Shown: positions 33,701 to 45,000 of the stretch, piece by piece
Position numbering within the stretch: the first letter of the stretch is position 1
How the letters are laid out: each line of letters opens with the position of its first letter
DNA from: Lamellibrachia satsuma
Taxonomy: Eukaryota; Annelida; Polychaeta; Sabellida; Siboglinidae
Assembly (NCBI GenBank): GCA_033239005.1
Contig: BSQZ01000009.1
Location: 4,727,252-4,791,251 of the forward strand
Length of the DNA: 64,000 bases
Direction: 5' to 3'
Notes under the pieces: generated by a model
The model's input: only the letters and a program-made list of their open reading frames with translations
Database searches by the model: none
Told to the model about the DNA's origin: nothing
Made by a program: the position numbers and the translations under genes

Positions 33701-36700
33701 CACACAATGTTGTCAATAGATGGGTGAACACACAATGTTGTCAATAGATGGATGAATACACTGTGGACCAAAGGAGGATAAACAGTGCAGCGTATACCTG
33801 GGAAACTCGGTCTTCAGTCTTTCTACTAGGGTTGTTTGAAGAGATTATATAGCTTAGCAAATGAACATACCAAGGTAGGACAATGGATAATAGTTGTTAG
33901 TGTGGTTTGGCTGTGTGTAGTAATATGATATAGCATTGTGTGTGGATGCGGGTCTAATCTCAGCAGGTGGATTTTAATAAAACGTAAAACAGAACAGGGT
34001 TATGATTATATATAATTTTGTAGTAGAAAACATTGGTGTGTCACAAAATATACTTCTTTCTGAATGTACAGTTTGTACCCCAATGTGGTTGGTGACTATC
34101 AAGTAAATGTCTAGTTATCATTTGGAATGTGCAAAGTCTTGTTGGCAGCACAACTTGAACATTTAAAGTACGACAATCAACATCCTGTTGCACTGATATC
34201 TCTAGGTTTTTAATATCAAAATATACTCAAATTTCACAAAATAGGCCACCATAAGGCTACCAACGGTTGTTGAAACATTGAAATGAGTTAATTTTAACAG
34301 TTTAACAATTTCTATTCATTAATTCTCCCAACTTGACGAGCACAGTTTTTGTTTACAGTGTATTTAAAGAAGCACAAATTTAAGAAAATATTCAAAACAA
34401 ATTTCTGGATTTCAAACAATCATATCAGTCTTACTAAATTTTGCCCCCCGATGTAGCACATGCCAGCAAAAAAGGTGCAGCAGAGACTACAGTTGAGAAG
34501 TTTCGTCGTGTCTCTCCAGCAGTAAGATATGGCCGTGTCCCGAAGCGGTCGCGTAGTCTCGACGAACAACGCGTCAGCACCACAGGCAGCGAGACAGACC
34601 CGCCCATGGCCGAGAGTCAGCAGCTGGCAATCTATGATATCATACTGGCCGTGTCGCAGGCCCACCAGACCAACTGTGTGACCGCAGAGAAACTGAGGAG
34701 TCTCACACGCGTGCCAAAGTCTCTTGTACGTACCTGCCTTGTTTTGTTCACTTTGTGTGGTTGTCGTCTGTCTTTTATGTAACTGCCTTATTTTGTGTGG
34801 TTGTCTATGTCAAAAGATCTCTCAAATGTGCGTGCGTGTGTGCGTGCGTGCGTGCTTGCGTGCGTATGTACCTTATTTTGTTGTCTGTGTGATTGTGGGT
34901 ACCAAAGTCTCTCGTAATTTTAAACTGTACGTACCCACCGTATTTTTTTTACTGTGTGGTTGATTACACTGTATATGAAACTACTTTGTATTTGTTTTTT
35001 GGCTCTTATTGTATTGTATTGTATTGTAGGAGCTAGGTGTAAACAGTACCGGTTGTAACAATTTATTTTAATATATTTTATGTCCAAATTTGGTATTCAC
35101 AATAAATAATTTCACATGTAACTAGGTTGAGAAAAAATTATGTTAACTTTTTACCACACACAAAATATATACATCAGTTTGGATCAGCCTTGTTAAGTTT
35201 CCAGTTTCTGGCGGGATATTCCCGCAATTGATACCCGCCTGAAAAAGAGATCTCCTGTTTTCAGACTGCCCTCATTTTTCTAAAAAGGTTTTCCTCCATT
35301 TTGCTTTCAACCTTTCATGCTAAATCACAACTTTCATTTTGGATGGTCAATAAAAATCCTACTCTCGATGGTACAAAGGGCGCAATTTTTAATCACATAA
35401 AAATCTCCAACCTTGCACATTTATTTGATTGACTTTCTCATTGTTGGCCAGTAATGCTGTTTTTACCTAACGTGCTATAGTGACTCCCTCTGTTGGTAGG
35501 CGATGAAGACAGACACGGAGGGTGTGACAGGGCGAGGGGCAGGGGTGTTGATGTCACACGTGATGGTAGATGCCGACCGCTGCTACATGTTCCAGAATCT
35601 CGCCACTTTGGTCACACCAAGTATACAGAGCGTAGTCGAGTTCGCTAAACGGGTACCAGGTCAGTGTCTTTGACCACTGGTCAAGCTATCTATTGTAGAT
35701 GCATGTTGACCGTTGAAATATAGGGTGAATAGAGATGCGAGGTCATGTGATATAATGTGACAAGCACGTGACGTTTATATTTGACGTTTGCTTCAGGTTT
35801 CCATGATCTCAGTCAGGATGACCAGTTGATTCTCATCAAGTCAGGCTTCTTTGAGATTTGGCTCACTCGAATGACGCATATGTTTGACCACTCGGACCTC
35901 TCTATCACGTTTGATGATGGCAGCATCATACAGAAGAAGCAGCTCGACGCAGTGTATTCTGTGAGTCTCCTTGTCGGAATCCATTTGTATTGCACGGTGT
36001 TCAGTTTTCCTATATTTCCTGTAGTTCCTATACTTTAATTGCAATTCCATTTTCTTGGTGGTACAAATCTACATGTGGACAATGTGTGTGTGAGCCACGG
36101 TGTGAGCCACGGTGTGAGCCGTGGTGTGAGCCATTGTTTGAGCCGTGGTGAGACGTGGTGTGAGCCATTGTGTGAGCCGTGGATAAGCCATTGTGTGAGC
36201 CAAACCATACCATAATCAGATCAGTGAAATTGGCTTATTTCGTGATGTAATTTTGAAAGTCGGCAGTTGCTAATTTGTATTAACTCATTAAATATTCTAT
36301 ATTTTGTTAAAATATTCCTATATTATACCTACTTAAATTTCTGTTTCTGATACATTTTACACCAAAAGTGGCTGGTCCTGAGAAAGTCCTTCAATTTGTG
36401 TTTCTCCTCATTTTATAAAGTGATTATTCACACATCATTTCTAATTCGACTTTCTAATATTCTTAGTGTGATTCATGTTTGTCTCTATAAGTACCTACGA
36501 ACGTCCTGAATGCTGTGCCTATGAACAAGTAAAACAGTCACATGTACAGCAAAGGTTCCACCACCGTTCGATTTTTTTGCTACTCTCATTTCAAATTAAT
36601 TTTGCAAAAATCAAAACCTATGAAGTATCCACGCAACAAGCTAGCTCGTTTGTGCAACTTTTATATGTAGTTTTCTCAAAATCATCAGACAAACTATTAA

Positions 36701-39071
36701 ATTATTTAATGCTTTTTCAAGCATTACGTGAAGTGAAAATTGAAAAATTAAATGTATGCTACTGTACATGACCTCTGGCTGACATGAAATGTATGCTACT
36801 GTACATGAACCATGGCTGACATGAAATGTATGCTACTGTACATGAGCCATGGCTGACATGAAATGTAAGCTACTGTACATGAACTGCAGCTGACATGAAA
36901 TGTATGCTACTGTACATGAACCATGGCTGACATGAAATGTATACTACTGTACATGAGCCATGGCTGACATGAAATGTATGCTACTGTACATGAACCATGG
37001 CTGACATGAAATGTAAGCTACTGTACATGAACCATGGCTGACATGAAATATATGCTACTGTACATGAGCCATGGCTGACATGAAATGTATGCTACTGTAC
37101 ATGAACCGTGGCTGACATGAAATGTATGCTACTGTACATGAACCGTGGCTGACATGAAATGTACTGTACATGGCTGATGCATTTGTGTATCAAGTTTCAG
37201 TTATGTTTTCTATTGTATGTTAATATCACATCATTAGTTGTAAATGTTGTCTGGACCATGGTACAACTGTTTGATTGGGGGGGACAGTCTGGTTTGTCTG
37301 AGCTGGTGGATAAATATATTGAGAGCATTTTAACATTAAGTAGGTGAAGGTGACTGGCTAGGTGACTGCACGTGCCTTGCAATGTTTGCATCTGTATTTT
37401 ATTAGTGATGTTTTGCCAGTTGATGTGGGAGTAACGAAATGACTAGCTGGTTATGTAAAACTCTAAAGTTGCATTGCTAATGTTTTACTAGAGTATCATG
37501 TTTCCTCTCATGTTTCCTCTCAATAACTAGCATGCGTTTTAAATTTTTATGCTACCTATATCTTAACTATATTAACATTTAAATTTCCAAATCGGCAGAA
37601 CTTTCCGTGTCATGATCGGAAGCCAGTTTGTAGGCTAGATTATATTTTGAAAAGTGTCGTATATAAAATATGTTGCTCTATAGTGCAAAGAAGATGCTTG
37701 GTTTGCAGAGTAACTTGATGGACATGGTGTTCAACTTCGCCCACACGTTCAGCCAGTTGCTGCTCAATGACACAGAGATTGGTCTGTTTACTGCTATAGT
37801 TCTTGTGACTGCAGGTATGACACATACTGAAACTCATATATATGACACAAATATGTATCTACGTGATACCACAGTTGGATGCCATACATTCATTTGGGTA
37901 CATAGAATGGAGATTTCATAGAATAATGTACGTTTATAAGAAGAGAACTATTAGGCGTACATGCCCTCTTTTATTCAGCAGGATCCATAATTGTAATTTG
38001 ACCAGTATGGAACAACTGAAAAGTGTCGCCATCTGGTGTTAAACAATTGGCACAACTTTTCAGTTGTTCTACGCTAGTTACCAAATGACACCACTAGTGT
38101 TAAACAGTTACCTTGTCTAGAGAAACAAATCTTGTTGTATGCTTATAAGAACAGATTCCTTGACATTTTTTTCAAGCTTACTGTATGCTTGTTGGGTCAA
38201 ACACAGTCTGTACATCAATCTCTCTCTCCCTCCCTCTCCCTCTGGCCCTCTCTCTCCCTCTCTCCCTCTCTCTCCCTCTCTCCCTCTCTCCCTCTCTCTC
38301 TCTCTCTGGCCCTCTCCCAATGTAAGGTATACCCAACTAAAATGAACAGCTTTGAAATCCCACTTTCTGGCCTGCACTGTTTTATGTACTCATGGATATA
38401 AGGAATATCGGATAATAATAATGGTATGTTTTATTTGATATAGTGCCAGATCCAACATTTTTCGTTGCACTTCCAAGCATATTTAAAATTAATAAGATAG
38501 TCTAGAATTGCTAAATAAATAACTAAATAAATATATATTAAAATGCTCTATGGAATCATTTGATGAAGTCCCAACATGTTCCATATAGCAAGAGTCCACT
38601 ATAATTTTAAATATCACAAAAACAGCTGCATGAATAGAGAGGACAGAGAAACTAGCTAATAGTTTATTGAATAATTATTGCATAATTTTGATTGATCATT
38701 ATTGCATGATTCTTCCTAACCTGAGGTAAGCATACTGCCATATGAAGGAAGGAGAAAAGTAATTTATGTAATATTACAATTCTTCTGTTGTAGATCGCGC
38801 GGGCCTGAGCGAGAGTAAGGCGGTCGAGGCGATCCAAGATAGTCTCATCGAGGCGTTGAAACTACAGCTAAGTCGCAACCACTCGATGGAGACGACACTG
38901 TTTGCCGGCTTGCTCACAAAGCTGCCCGAACTGCGCACAATTGGGGCAAAGCACAATGAGCTAATTGACTGGTTCCGACAGCGCTGGCTGCAGCTCAAGC
39001 TGCCGCCACTCTATGCTGAGATCTACGACATCCCGAAGCTCGAGAGCGAACCGCCGGCGCAACAAGCGTGA
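15534..39071 (+). CDS. E78: E78 nuclear receptor (NR1E), whole coding region (8 exons, 480 aa)
   Basis: Nuclear receptor of the Eip78C/NR1E group, related to E75 and Rev-erb; in insects it is an ecdysone-response gene acting in the nucleus. Exons: 15534-15777, 30235-30359, 33199-33340, 34520-34725, 35500-35659, 35797-35960, 37691-37814, 38794-39071 (244, 125, 142, 206, 160, 164, 124, 278 nt), one frame of 481 codons including stop. The DBD begins at about residue 102 ([20 protein letters not shown]) and continues [18 protein letters not shown] and [29 protein letters not shown] follows as the C-terminal extension. This DBD is near-identical to my recollection of fly E78. The LBD has [28 protein letters not shown] and a final [10 protein letters not shown] (AF-2). 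The first exon holds IKIE, a sumoylation-type motif. Confidence 0.93.
15778..19420. other. E78 intron 1, first part: no clear feature
   Basis: Non-coding intron sequence. I see no conserved ORF. A fragment near 18645-18695 resembles one half of the fold-back element at 4780-4911. Confidence 0.6.
19421..19604. repeat. 25-bp tandem repeat, about 7 copies
   Basis: Units of GCACTACAAATGTGCATTAC plus CTATT with a few T/C changes, in E78 intron 1. ORFs in all three plus frames are by-products. Confidence 0.95.
19890..19938. repeat. Perfect 22-bp-arm hairpin within the left TIR
   Basis: Arms 19890-19911 and 19917-19938 are exact reverse complements (core TACTGTTACCATTAACCTT) around the 5-nt loop AACAG. 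The right TIR lacks it, so it is an insertion or a local fold-back duplication in the left arm only. Confidence 0.92.
21187..21345. repeat. 37-bp tandem repeat, 4 copies
   Basis: Unit contains GTGGATGGTGGTGTTGAAGG and AACCCATGGCTCTAC. The period is not a multiple of 3, so each unit shifts frame at the 3' end of the 157-aa ORF. Confidence 0.93.
21267..21740 (-). CDS. Transposon-borne ORF, 157 aa, unrecognised
   Basis: Starts [19 protein letters not shown] and is strongly basic, with many Lys, Arg, Glu and Cys, including [36 protein letters not shown] and RDRERKRAL. It ends in a Pro/Ser/Thr stretch encoded by 37-bp tandem repeats. It resembles N-terminal segments of large transposon proteins in general character only. 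No catalytic motif is visible. It sits inside the long-TIR element, so it is probably a transposon remnant. Confidence 0.5.
   Translation of the reverse strand: MAYTDIEHTRKWRSYVPVVALSNTEKEKRRAQWKAKKNKQSGSKKRACKDDHTAEEKQMQQNKPPIKHFKDLSAEEKMQYIRTKMAECCKRKSRQVVQAGRNRDRERKRALIRPNDHIDQVAVEEQVGTQTGAEPWVPSTPPSTSRAMGSFNTTIHK
23206..27900. other. E78 intron 1, middle part: no clear feature
   Basis: AT-rich non-coding sequence with short GT and GC runs near 26518-26550. I see no coding exon, TIR pair or long repeat here. Confidence 0.6.
27901..29004. mobile_element. Tc1/mariner-type MITE copy 1, split by piggyBac-like element
   Basis: The left part matches 29257-29345 (AAAAATTGGGCCATGGAAAA, GTCAAGGAATCTGTTCTTAT). 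After the 28011-28969 insertion it resumes with TTAACACTAGTGTTGTCATT. The right end is degraded. Confidence 0.8.
28011..28969. mobile_element. piggyBac-like non-autonomous element
   Basis: Flanked by TTAA on both sides (28007-28010 and 28970-28973). It starts CCTGATGCACCCTGAA and ends TTCAGGGCTTATCAGG, so its termini are CCT...AGG with TIRs of about 16 bp. The uninterrupted MITE at 29257-29563 has a single TTAA at the same site, confirming the insertion. No intact transposase is seen. Confidence 0.92.
29257..29563. mobile_element. 307-bp MITE, complete copy with TA target duplication
   Basis: Ends CCGTATTCTACCTAATAAGC and GCTTAATAGGTCAAATACGG are inverted repeats flanked by TA. There is an internal inverted repeat around GAACAACTGAAAAGTG and CACTTTTCAGTTGTTC. 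It has Tc1/mariner-type features. Relatives lie at 27901 and 37935. Confidence 0.92.
29940..29965. repeat. Short ACAACAGATT repeat
   Basis: A few direct copies of TTACAACAGTACAACAGA in E78 intron 1. Confidence 0.75.
30235..30359 (+). CDS. E78: E78 coding exon 2: first zinc finger
   Basis: The acceptor GTGATTTGGCAG precedes 30235. It encodes [12 protein letters not shown], then [20 protein letters not shown] plus Cys-Lys, with the standard P-box EGCKG completed by the next exon. The donor GTAATG follows 30359 (phase 0). Confidence 0.95.
31199..32360. repeat. 48-bp minisatellite with E-box and GGGTCA sites, about 21 copies
   Basis: Unit: CTGATCACGTGTGTGGTCTG, then ACCCCAGCATTGAGCAGCTG and TTCCCTCA. 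Each unit carries CACGTG (palindromic E-box) and TGACCCC, i.e. GGGTCA on the other strand, a nuclear-receptor-type half-site. Because 48 is a multiple of 3, long ORFs appear on both strands. The array lies in E78 intron 2 and is broken by a spacer at 31975-32100. Confidence 0.95.
31970..32487. repeat. Higher-order duplication of the 48-bp array edge
   Basis: The spacer at 31970-32100 (GGTGGTGTTTTTGTTGCGGT ... TGTTGTTGTTG ... GGTGACACAATT) is repeated at 32358-32487. A block of several 48-bp units plus its unique flank was therefore duplicated together. Confidence 0.9.
33199..33340 (+). CDS. E78: E78 coding exon 3: second zinc finger
   Basis: Acceptor TGCCACAG, then [40 protein letters not shown] and Asp. 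The donor GTATGT follows 33340 (phase 1). At 142 nt it is the same size and phase as the matching exon of the neighbouring receptor. Confidence 0.96.
33575..33760. repeat. 28-bp tandem repeat, about 6 copies
   Basis: Unit GAACACACAATGTTGTCAAT plus AGATGGAT, in E78 intron 3. Confidence 0.95.
34520..34725 (+). CDS. E78: E78 coding exon 4: C-terminal extension and hinge
   Basis: The acceptor is TCTCTCCAG followed at once by a second CAG, a NAGNAG site. Using the first AG gives [20 protein letters not shown], as expected for E78. The exon continues through [20 protein letters not shown] to VPKSL and the donor GTACGT (phase 0). Confidence 0.93.
34827..34868. repeat. GTGC microsatellite
   Basis: Imperfect GTGC/GTGT repeats in E78 intron 4. 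Confidence 0.85.
35500..35659 (+). CDS. E78: E78 coding exon 5: LBD helices 1-3
   Basis: Acceptor CTGTTGGTAG, then [33 protein letters not shown] and [10 protein letters not shown]. The donor GTCAGT follows 35659 (phase 1). The FAKRVPG start of the LBD signature continues into the next exon. Confidence 0.93.
35797..35960 (+). CDS. E78: E78 coding exon 6: LBD helices 4-6
   Basis: Acceptor GTTTGCTTCAG, then [20 protein letters not shown] and [19 protein letters not shown] through QLDAVYS. The donor GTGAGT follows 35960 (phase 0). It carries the core LBD signature with the DQ pair. Confidence 0.95.
36086..36202. repeat. Short tandem repeat GTGTGAGCC
   Basis: About ten imperfect copies of GTGTGAGCCAYG or GTGTGAGCCGTG just after E78 coding exon 6. 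Confidence 0.88.
36760..37168. repeat. 37-bp tandem repeat, about 11 copies
   Basis: Unit contains GGCTGACATGAAATGTATGC and TACTGTACATGAACCAT, with small variants, in E78 intron 6. Confidence 0.95.
37691..37814 (+). CDS. E78: E78 coding exon 7: LBD helices 7-8
   Basis: The acceptor TAGTGCAAAG is the only nearby AG that keeps phase 0; the TAG seven bases upstream would shift the frame. It encodes [16 protein letters not shown] and [18 protein letters not shown]. The donor GTATGA follows 37814 (phase 1). Confidence 0.9.
37935..38185. mobile_element. MITE copy 3, truncated, inverted
   Basis: In opposite orientation to 29257-29563 it shares GAACAACTGAAAAGTGTCGC, CACCACTAGTGTTAAACAGT and TTATAAGAACAGATTCCTTG. 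TIRs are not intact. It lies in E78 intron 7. Confidence 0.85.
38217..38322. repeat. CT-rich simple repeat
   Basis: CTCTCC and CTCTCT runs about 100 bp long, with GGCC interruptions, in E78 intron 7. Confidence 0.95.
38794..39071 (+). CDS. E78: E78 last coding exon: LBD helices 9-12
   Basis: Acceptor TTCTTCTGTTGTAG, then [40 protein letters not shown] and the AF-2 region [10 protein letters not shown]. It ends ESEPPAQQA and a TGA stop. The phase-1 intron before the helix-9 Asp is shared with the neighbouring receptor. Confidence 0.95.
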
Positions 39072-42000
39072 ACGCAGCGACGTCAGTCAACCAGTAGGAA
39101 AAGCATCAGGGACGTGATCGGTCTCCCGAAACGATTGCGTGTGTAATTTGACGGGTTATTTGTGGTCCGTAGTGGCTCCGCCTGGTGCCACCCAGTTGCG
39201 GCACTTCGCAATTATCTCAGGTGTTACAATGATATCATTATTATCGATGGCAGTATAACGATTTTATGTGTATTTGCTTATTATGAGAATATTGTAGGTT
39301 GTTGATGTGACTGGTAGACTGGCCCTAGTGAGGTAACAATTCATGAATACCTTGATTGTTTCCGACAAACCCCCGTAATCCTACGATGAATTTTTATAAA
39401 GGAGTTGCAAGGCTACCTCTAGAAAATGTCACCTGTTATGGTTACTTTTATAGTCGCTGTATTTGTACAGATTTCAGGGCAAACTTGTAATTGTTTTCTC
39501 CCTGTTGGGCTTTTATAATCACTTGTAGAAGAAGGCGTCGATCTTACAGCCACTTTCTCGTACACGGATCTTGCAGACTGTGGCGAGAACGATTGTTTAC
39601 TCTCACATCGATCTAAAAGCAAGTTGCCAAGTGGTGCTTTTTTGGGGAACATGCCGTGCATTTTTATAGTCGGTCAAACGAACTCTAATCCAGTGGTGGA
39701 CTTTTGTAGGTAAGAGTACTGAATTTGTTAATGTTAGCATTTAGTATCTACTAATACTGTTGTGCCCTCTTGACATCATGGATCTTCTGTGCCCCTATAA
39801 GATGGGTCCTGTGCCCTCACATGAGTGTGTGGGGGTTGCCATTTTACCTGTTGTTGCACCTCGAATGATCTCCCGTCTTGAGCAGACATCTATATACCTA
39901 TCTGTCGTGTGAGGTTGCATTGTTAATTGGGGATCGGGTATATTTCTTCATGTTCGATGTTATGTTTTTGGTATTGTGATCAGGTATCTCCGTTTGTTGG
40001 TTTTTGGTTTAATATCCTACAGCTATTTGGGCGTGGCATGACGGGGGCAAATTTAATAACATTAGCTAGGTGCTATAAGCTGCTAACTACTGCTGCTGCT
40101 GCTGCTGCTGCTGCTTACTGGTCATAAAACACCTCAGCACTGTGGATATTGCGAATTAACGAAGTCAGCAACCAGTGCAACAGTATTTCTGCAGTGTTTC
40201 TTTACCTCATTATCCCTAGTCTGTACAGGATATTGGTCCGGTGAGTTCTTGCTCGACTTCAATTCAGGGGATCACCATCTGGCGTTGGTGATTCTAGTAT
40301 TATTGAAACCATGAGTTGGTGGTTCGGTTTTATCACGCAATTTTATAAGCCTGTCGGTATTATAGTTGGCGGAGATTTTCAGGTCAGAAAAATATATTAG
40401 CCATATGGATTGTATGCAACATACGATGTGTGTACATGCACAGTTCCAAGTGTTTCAGCTAGTCACATCCTGTCAAGGCTTTCAGATGGTAATCCATGTC
40501 TCAGGGCCTCGGTTCCATGCCAAATTTGTTCATCATTTCGCACGGCTACCTGATGTGTTTTTAACATATTTTATATTTTTGAGAGATTTTTATGGGTATC
40601 TGTGTTGTCAAGTTGCTGCAAGTTGCTATGTGGGTTAGTGAATATTTTAACTACACCTATAAATAAGTTTGTTGCACGACTGACAGAAAACTTGTCCCTT
40701 GTCATACAACCACAGAAATAAATGCTTAGTTGCAATCAGCATGTATGAAGAATTCAACCAACACCAGTGATCGAGCAAGACTAGACAATGTGGAATCATC
40801 CATTCATTTTCAAAGGTCTATTTTCATATCATCTCTGACGGCAGAAATTTTCTAAAATTCCAGCGGTTGTGCAGTTAAAACGAGTCTGTATCAGCAGTGA
40901 AGGTATAGTGTTTGTGCGTGCGTGCGTGTGCCATCACATCTGCCACGCATACTGGTCGGTGTCGAGTGCAACTCGGTGTAGAGGTGCCAAGTAATATTGC
41001 ACAAAAAGCAGAGGAAATCTGATGCTGTGGTCGCGAGGCGAAGTGTGGACGGGGGTTCCCCTTCTGAAGGAGGAATTTTTTTATTATAAGATACCAACCA
41101 ATACAAATGAGCTATAGGTGTAACAGTTGACAAAACTAAATGTAGCTTGGAAACAGTCGAACACTCAGTGTGCTAGTGAGTAGACTACACGGCCACCTAG
41201 CAAATAAACATGTAAACTGATTACAAACATGAAATTGGATTAAAAAATCGGTACACTATTTTTTTTAACCTTGAAATTGCGGTTTGGTAGTAGATTTTTG
41301 CCCGAAAGCGGAAGATTGTGAGATTCTGTAAACATTTAAAGAAAAGTGGTAGTTCTACTGGAAAGCAGTAAGCTTGGCACCTCTATCAGTGGTATTTGTA
41401 CAGGAAAGATGTATCGATAAAACAGCAGACATTAATAAGCAGATTAAATGCAAGGGTAGTGGACTGATGCACCCCACCCCAACCATACCTACCTCTCAGT
41501 CGAGTGACGACGACGTGTGTGTGTGTGGCATAGCTACCTCAGGGATGTTCACACTGGCTCGCTGCTCAACATCAGTTGCATGCGCAACTTTGATAGGTCT
41601 AGTGCAACAGTTAACACTGCTTCTGCAGATATGGTTGCTTTATATTTGCATGCAAATCTTATGGTGAATCGTTTTCTTTCTATGGAAGCGTGTAGAATGT
41701 TTCTAGGCAGGGTGGTGTACTGCGTTTTGTGTGCTTATTATAAATAAATTTCTGTAAATATTTAAAACAGATTAATGAAATAGATGTGGGTTCGACTTGA
41801 ACCGGTTGTTGCTCTGGTGCTGTAAATGGTTTAGGAATGTGTGTACCTGTCCTCGGCATCGGCGGTTTACTAATAACATGGATTAAATTGTGTTACAAAT
41901 AAATCTCAGTATGCCTCTAAAAATCCGGCAGACTTGAAATTTTGGAGAAATCCACATTTCAGACAAAAGCAGGCACCCCAGATCCACTGGTGGCTGGAAG

Positions 42001-45000
42001 AGTGAAATGCATGCTTGATGGGAGGGTGATGTAAATAGTGTATTGATGTATACAGTCGTGGAATTCACTATGTGTGATTTGTAGTAGCAATCTCTGTAAC
42101 TACAGACTACATGGATGCAGGTTTGAAGGGTAAAATAGGTAGGTAGCTATCTGATTTGGAAGACGCTGTTATATCCATTTAGTGACTTGAGTCATGATCC
42201 ATGTAGCAGAGAAATGTTAGTAGTCACCAAATGTTTATGATCAAGACCACAGAAACGCTACTACATATACCAGGAGCTGCCTAGTGCAGTCTGGGTAAAC
42301 AGTAGTTGTCCTGGTGCAGTCTGGGTAGACATGTCATGGTGCAGTCTGGGTAATGAGTAGTTAGCAGGCAAGAAGTGAAGGATAGCCAGTGTTCAGAGAA
42401 AGAAGATACTGTTCAAATGGCACAACGCTGCTGTCAACAAGCACTGTTAAAATGTTATAGATATAAAGAGTATGTTATGTATACCTGGTATGTAGGGTTA
42501 CATTTCACCAATATTGTTTGCTGTTTGTATCATTGACATGCGTAATAGTCGTGTTTCTTTGTACGTGTAAATTAATTGGTATGTGGTAGTATCCGAGTTA
42601 CTGCTTAGTTAAAATTCAACCATGTAACATATAATACAGTGTACTGGAAAGGCAGGAGTGTGATGCGTGCTCTCTGCCATGCGTTGGTTGATGTTGTTTG
42701 TTGTACAAATTGTGGTTTAGCCGTAGCTGGATAAGCGTGTTCTGTGGTGTAATATATCTGCAGTTAATCAGCTGGTGGCACCACCATTTCACAGAAGTTC
42801 GATAGGGTTGTCATTTGTGCCGAGAAAGAAACTTGCCACATTGTATTGCAGGAGAAAACCCCCGACCAGAACCTTTACCACATCTTTCTGCTAATGGGGA
42901 CATTATGCAGTGTAAAGTTAGCCTATCACAGCGAGTTGTTTTCTGGCATCTTGGCTAGTTTTTGCTCCTCAGATCGTTAAACTTAATCATTGGTTAACCG
43001 AACAACTGTTTTACGGGACACTAATACTGAATTGATTAGTATATTACAAAACTGAAGTCACAACAAAAGTAACACGACTTTTGTGACCTTTCACCTCTTC
43101 ATGTTTTTGAAAATACATGATTTAGCTATGAATTAAAATATGCTAGAATTTACATTTTAAAGGACTGAGTCCAACCAATAAGTCTTGAGTTTTGAAGGTG
43201 AAACATCATTTCATCAGATGCTTTTGTCAAATTCCTATTTTGTACAATTTCTGACAGTAAATATACTACAGCAATAAAAATTAAAACATGACACCAAAAA
43301 TTCAGGGACATTTTAAATGGTACGAAACCCCCAACTACACATCACTTAACCAATATACATCGGTGTACTTCCTTTAAGGAAGCTAGTTCCTTAACCCTCA
43401 ATGAACTTGAGAATAAATACTTTTGTCAAAGGTACGGCATCCTCGCCACCAGGGGGAGGGGGACTGCCGAGTACAACAGCACCCCCTGCCAGATAACCCC
43501 GTTGAAACGTAGAACTAAGTCTCGCTGCATTAACCAATGGGCTATGTCCACTTTTGGGTTTCCATCTTTTCAACAGGTTTTTCTGCCAGGGGTCGTGTAG
43601 TACTACTATGATCACTGGTTACCAAGGATGGGATACGGCAATCTTCCTTTCTGGGGCAAGGCTAAATTTTTTTTCATAATTAACTAATAGCTTTCTAAAC
43701 TATATTATTATTGATAATTACATGTTAATTTCCTCCTAGGTTATTTTCATTAGTGTTTACCATTTTAGTTAGTTTTGTCTCCTGTAGCAAATGTCTCGAG
43801 ATAGCTGCCTGAACTGTTTATAATGGTAGCAGTTTCTTTGAAGTATCAACAAGTTAGTTTAGACCTGTGCCATATACATACGCCATGTGTCACTATTATA
43901 CATGTACTACTTCGAGAAGGGTAAATTATTGTGTGGAAATAATGTTTTTATATTTAGTACTCTTGTAGTAATCTTCATTGGGACATTTATTTTTGTTGCA
44001 AGCACATAATGTTCTACAACATGAAGAGTTGCACTGATTTCTACAATACGAGGAGTTTGTATTGATAAGTACTATTGGATGATGTTGTATGTTGTTGCCA
44101 TGTTTAGTTTCAAAATTTCAGCATGCTATATTTATAAAAAAAACTAGGTCAGTATGTGTTGTTATCTGCTGTCTTTTTCCTGTGGTAATGGAAGAAGGAT
44201 TTAGACAAAGTAGACATAATACAACACTCACTGTAGAACAATGCATGTTGTACACCAATTTAAGTCTAGGAGCAGCAGCAGCAAACTGCAGTGGGTTTCT
44301 GGTCATAGCTGCAAACCAGCCTCCTTTTTTGGGCATTTTATATTATGTTGTGCGAGGAAAATTGTCAGATTATGTTCGAGGGTGCTTTTACATGGAATTA
44401 CTGCTTGCAAAAGGTTTGCTCAGCACATCTGCTCTGCATGACTGTAGTAGGAACATTGGAAATGATGACGTTCAGAAATTCCCAAGGTGCACCAGCGGTG
44501 CTTAAAAATGCTGCCACCATTGTTTTTTAAAGAAAGAATAGATATCAGTTAGTGTGTGATTATTGTTAGTGAACTGTCAGTGATAGTACATTTTTTATTC
44601 CTGTATCAGAGGTCCCAACAAATTGATTACGCCGAGAATATATCGAAAGCTCGTAGATTCACTGTGTTTGTGTACACAAACTGATCAATATATTGAATAA
44701 AGCCATTATTATATCATTGCTATGTACAAGGTGATTGTGTTATTAGGTCACACACAGTAAGGTGATTGTGTTATTAGGTCACACACAGTAAGGTGATTGT
44801 GTTATTAGTACACACACAGAGTAGTGCATTGGACACCTGCAATCAGTGCTGGAGTCAAATATGTTGCTTGCATATATCAGAAGCCTGTACATGATATTTC
44901 CTAACCCATTTCATTGCCATTTAATTCACCAATAAAAATATTAGAATATATGAGGCTGTATCAAATATTGGCCTTTCTGATGTGGAATATCTGAATTTTT

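Noticed and set aside
36028..36213. His/Ser/Gly-rich minus-strand ORF
   Set aside because: Translation of the GTGTGAGCC short tandem repeat; no gene support.
38117..38401. Arg/Glu- or Ser/Leu-rich ORFs
   Set aside because: Products of the CT microsatellite in an E78 intron.
44089..44505. 138-aa ORF as a gene
   Set aside because: No domain, no splice or homology support; lies in the tail-to-tail region. Kept only as a note.
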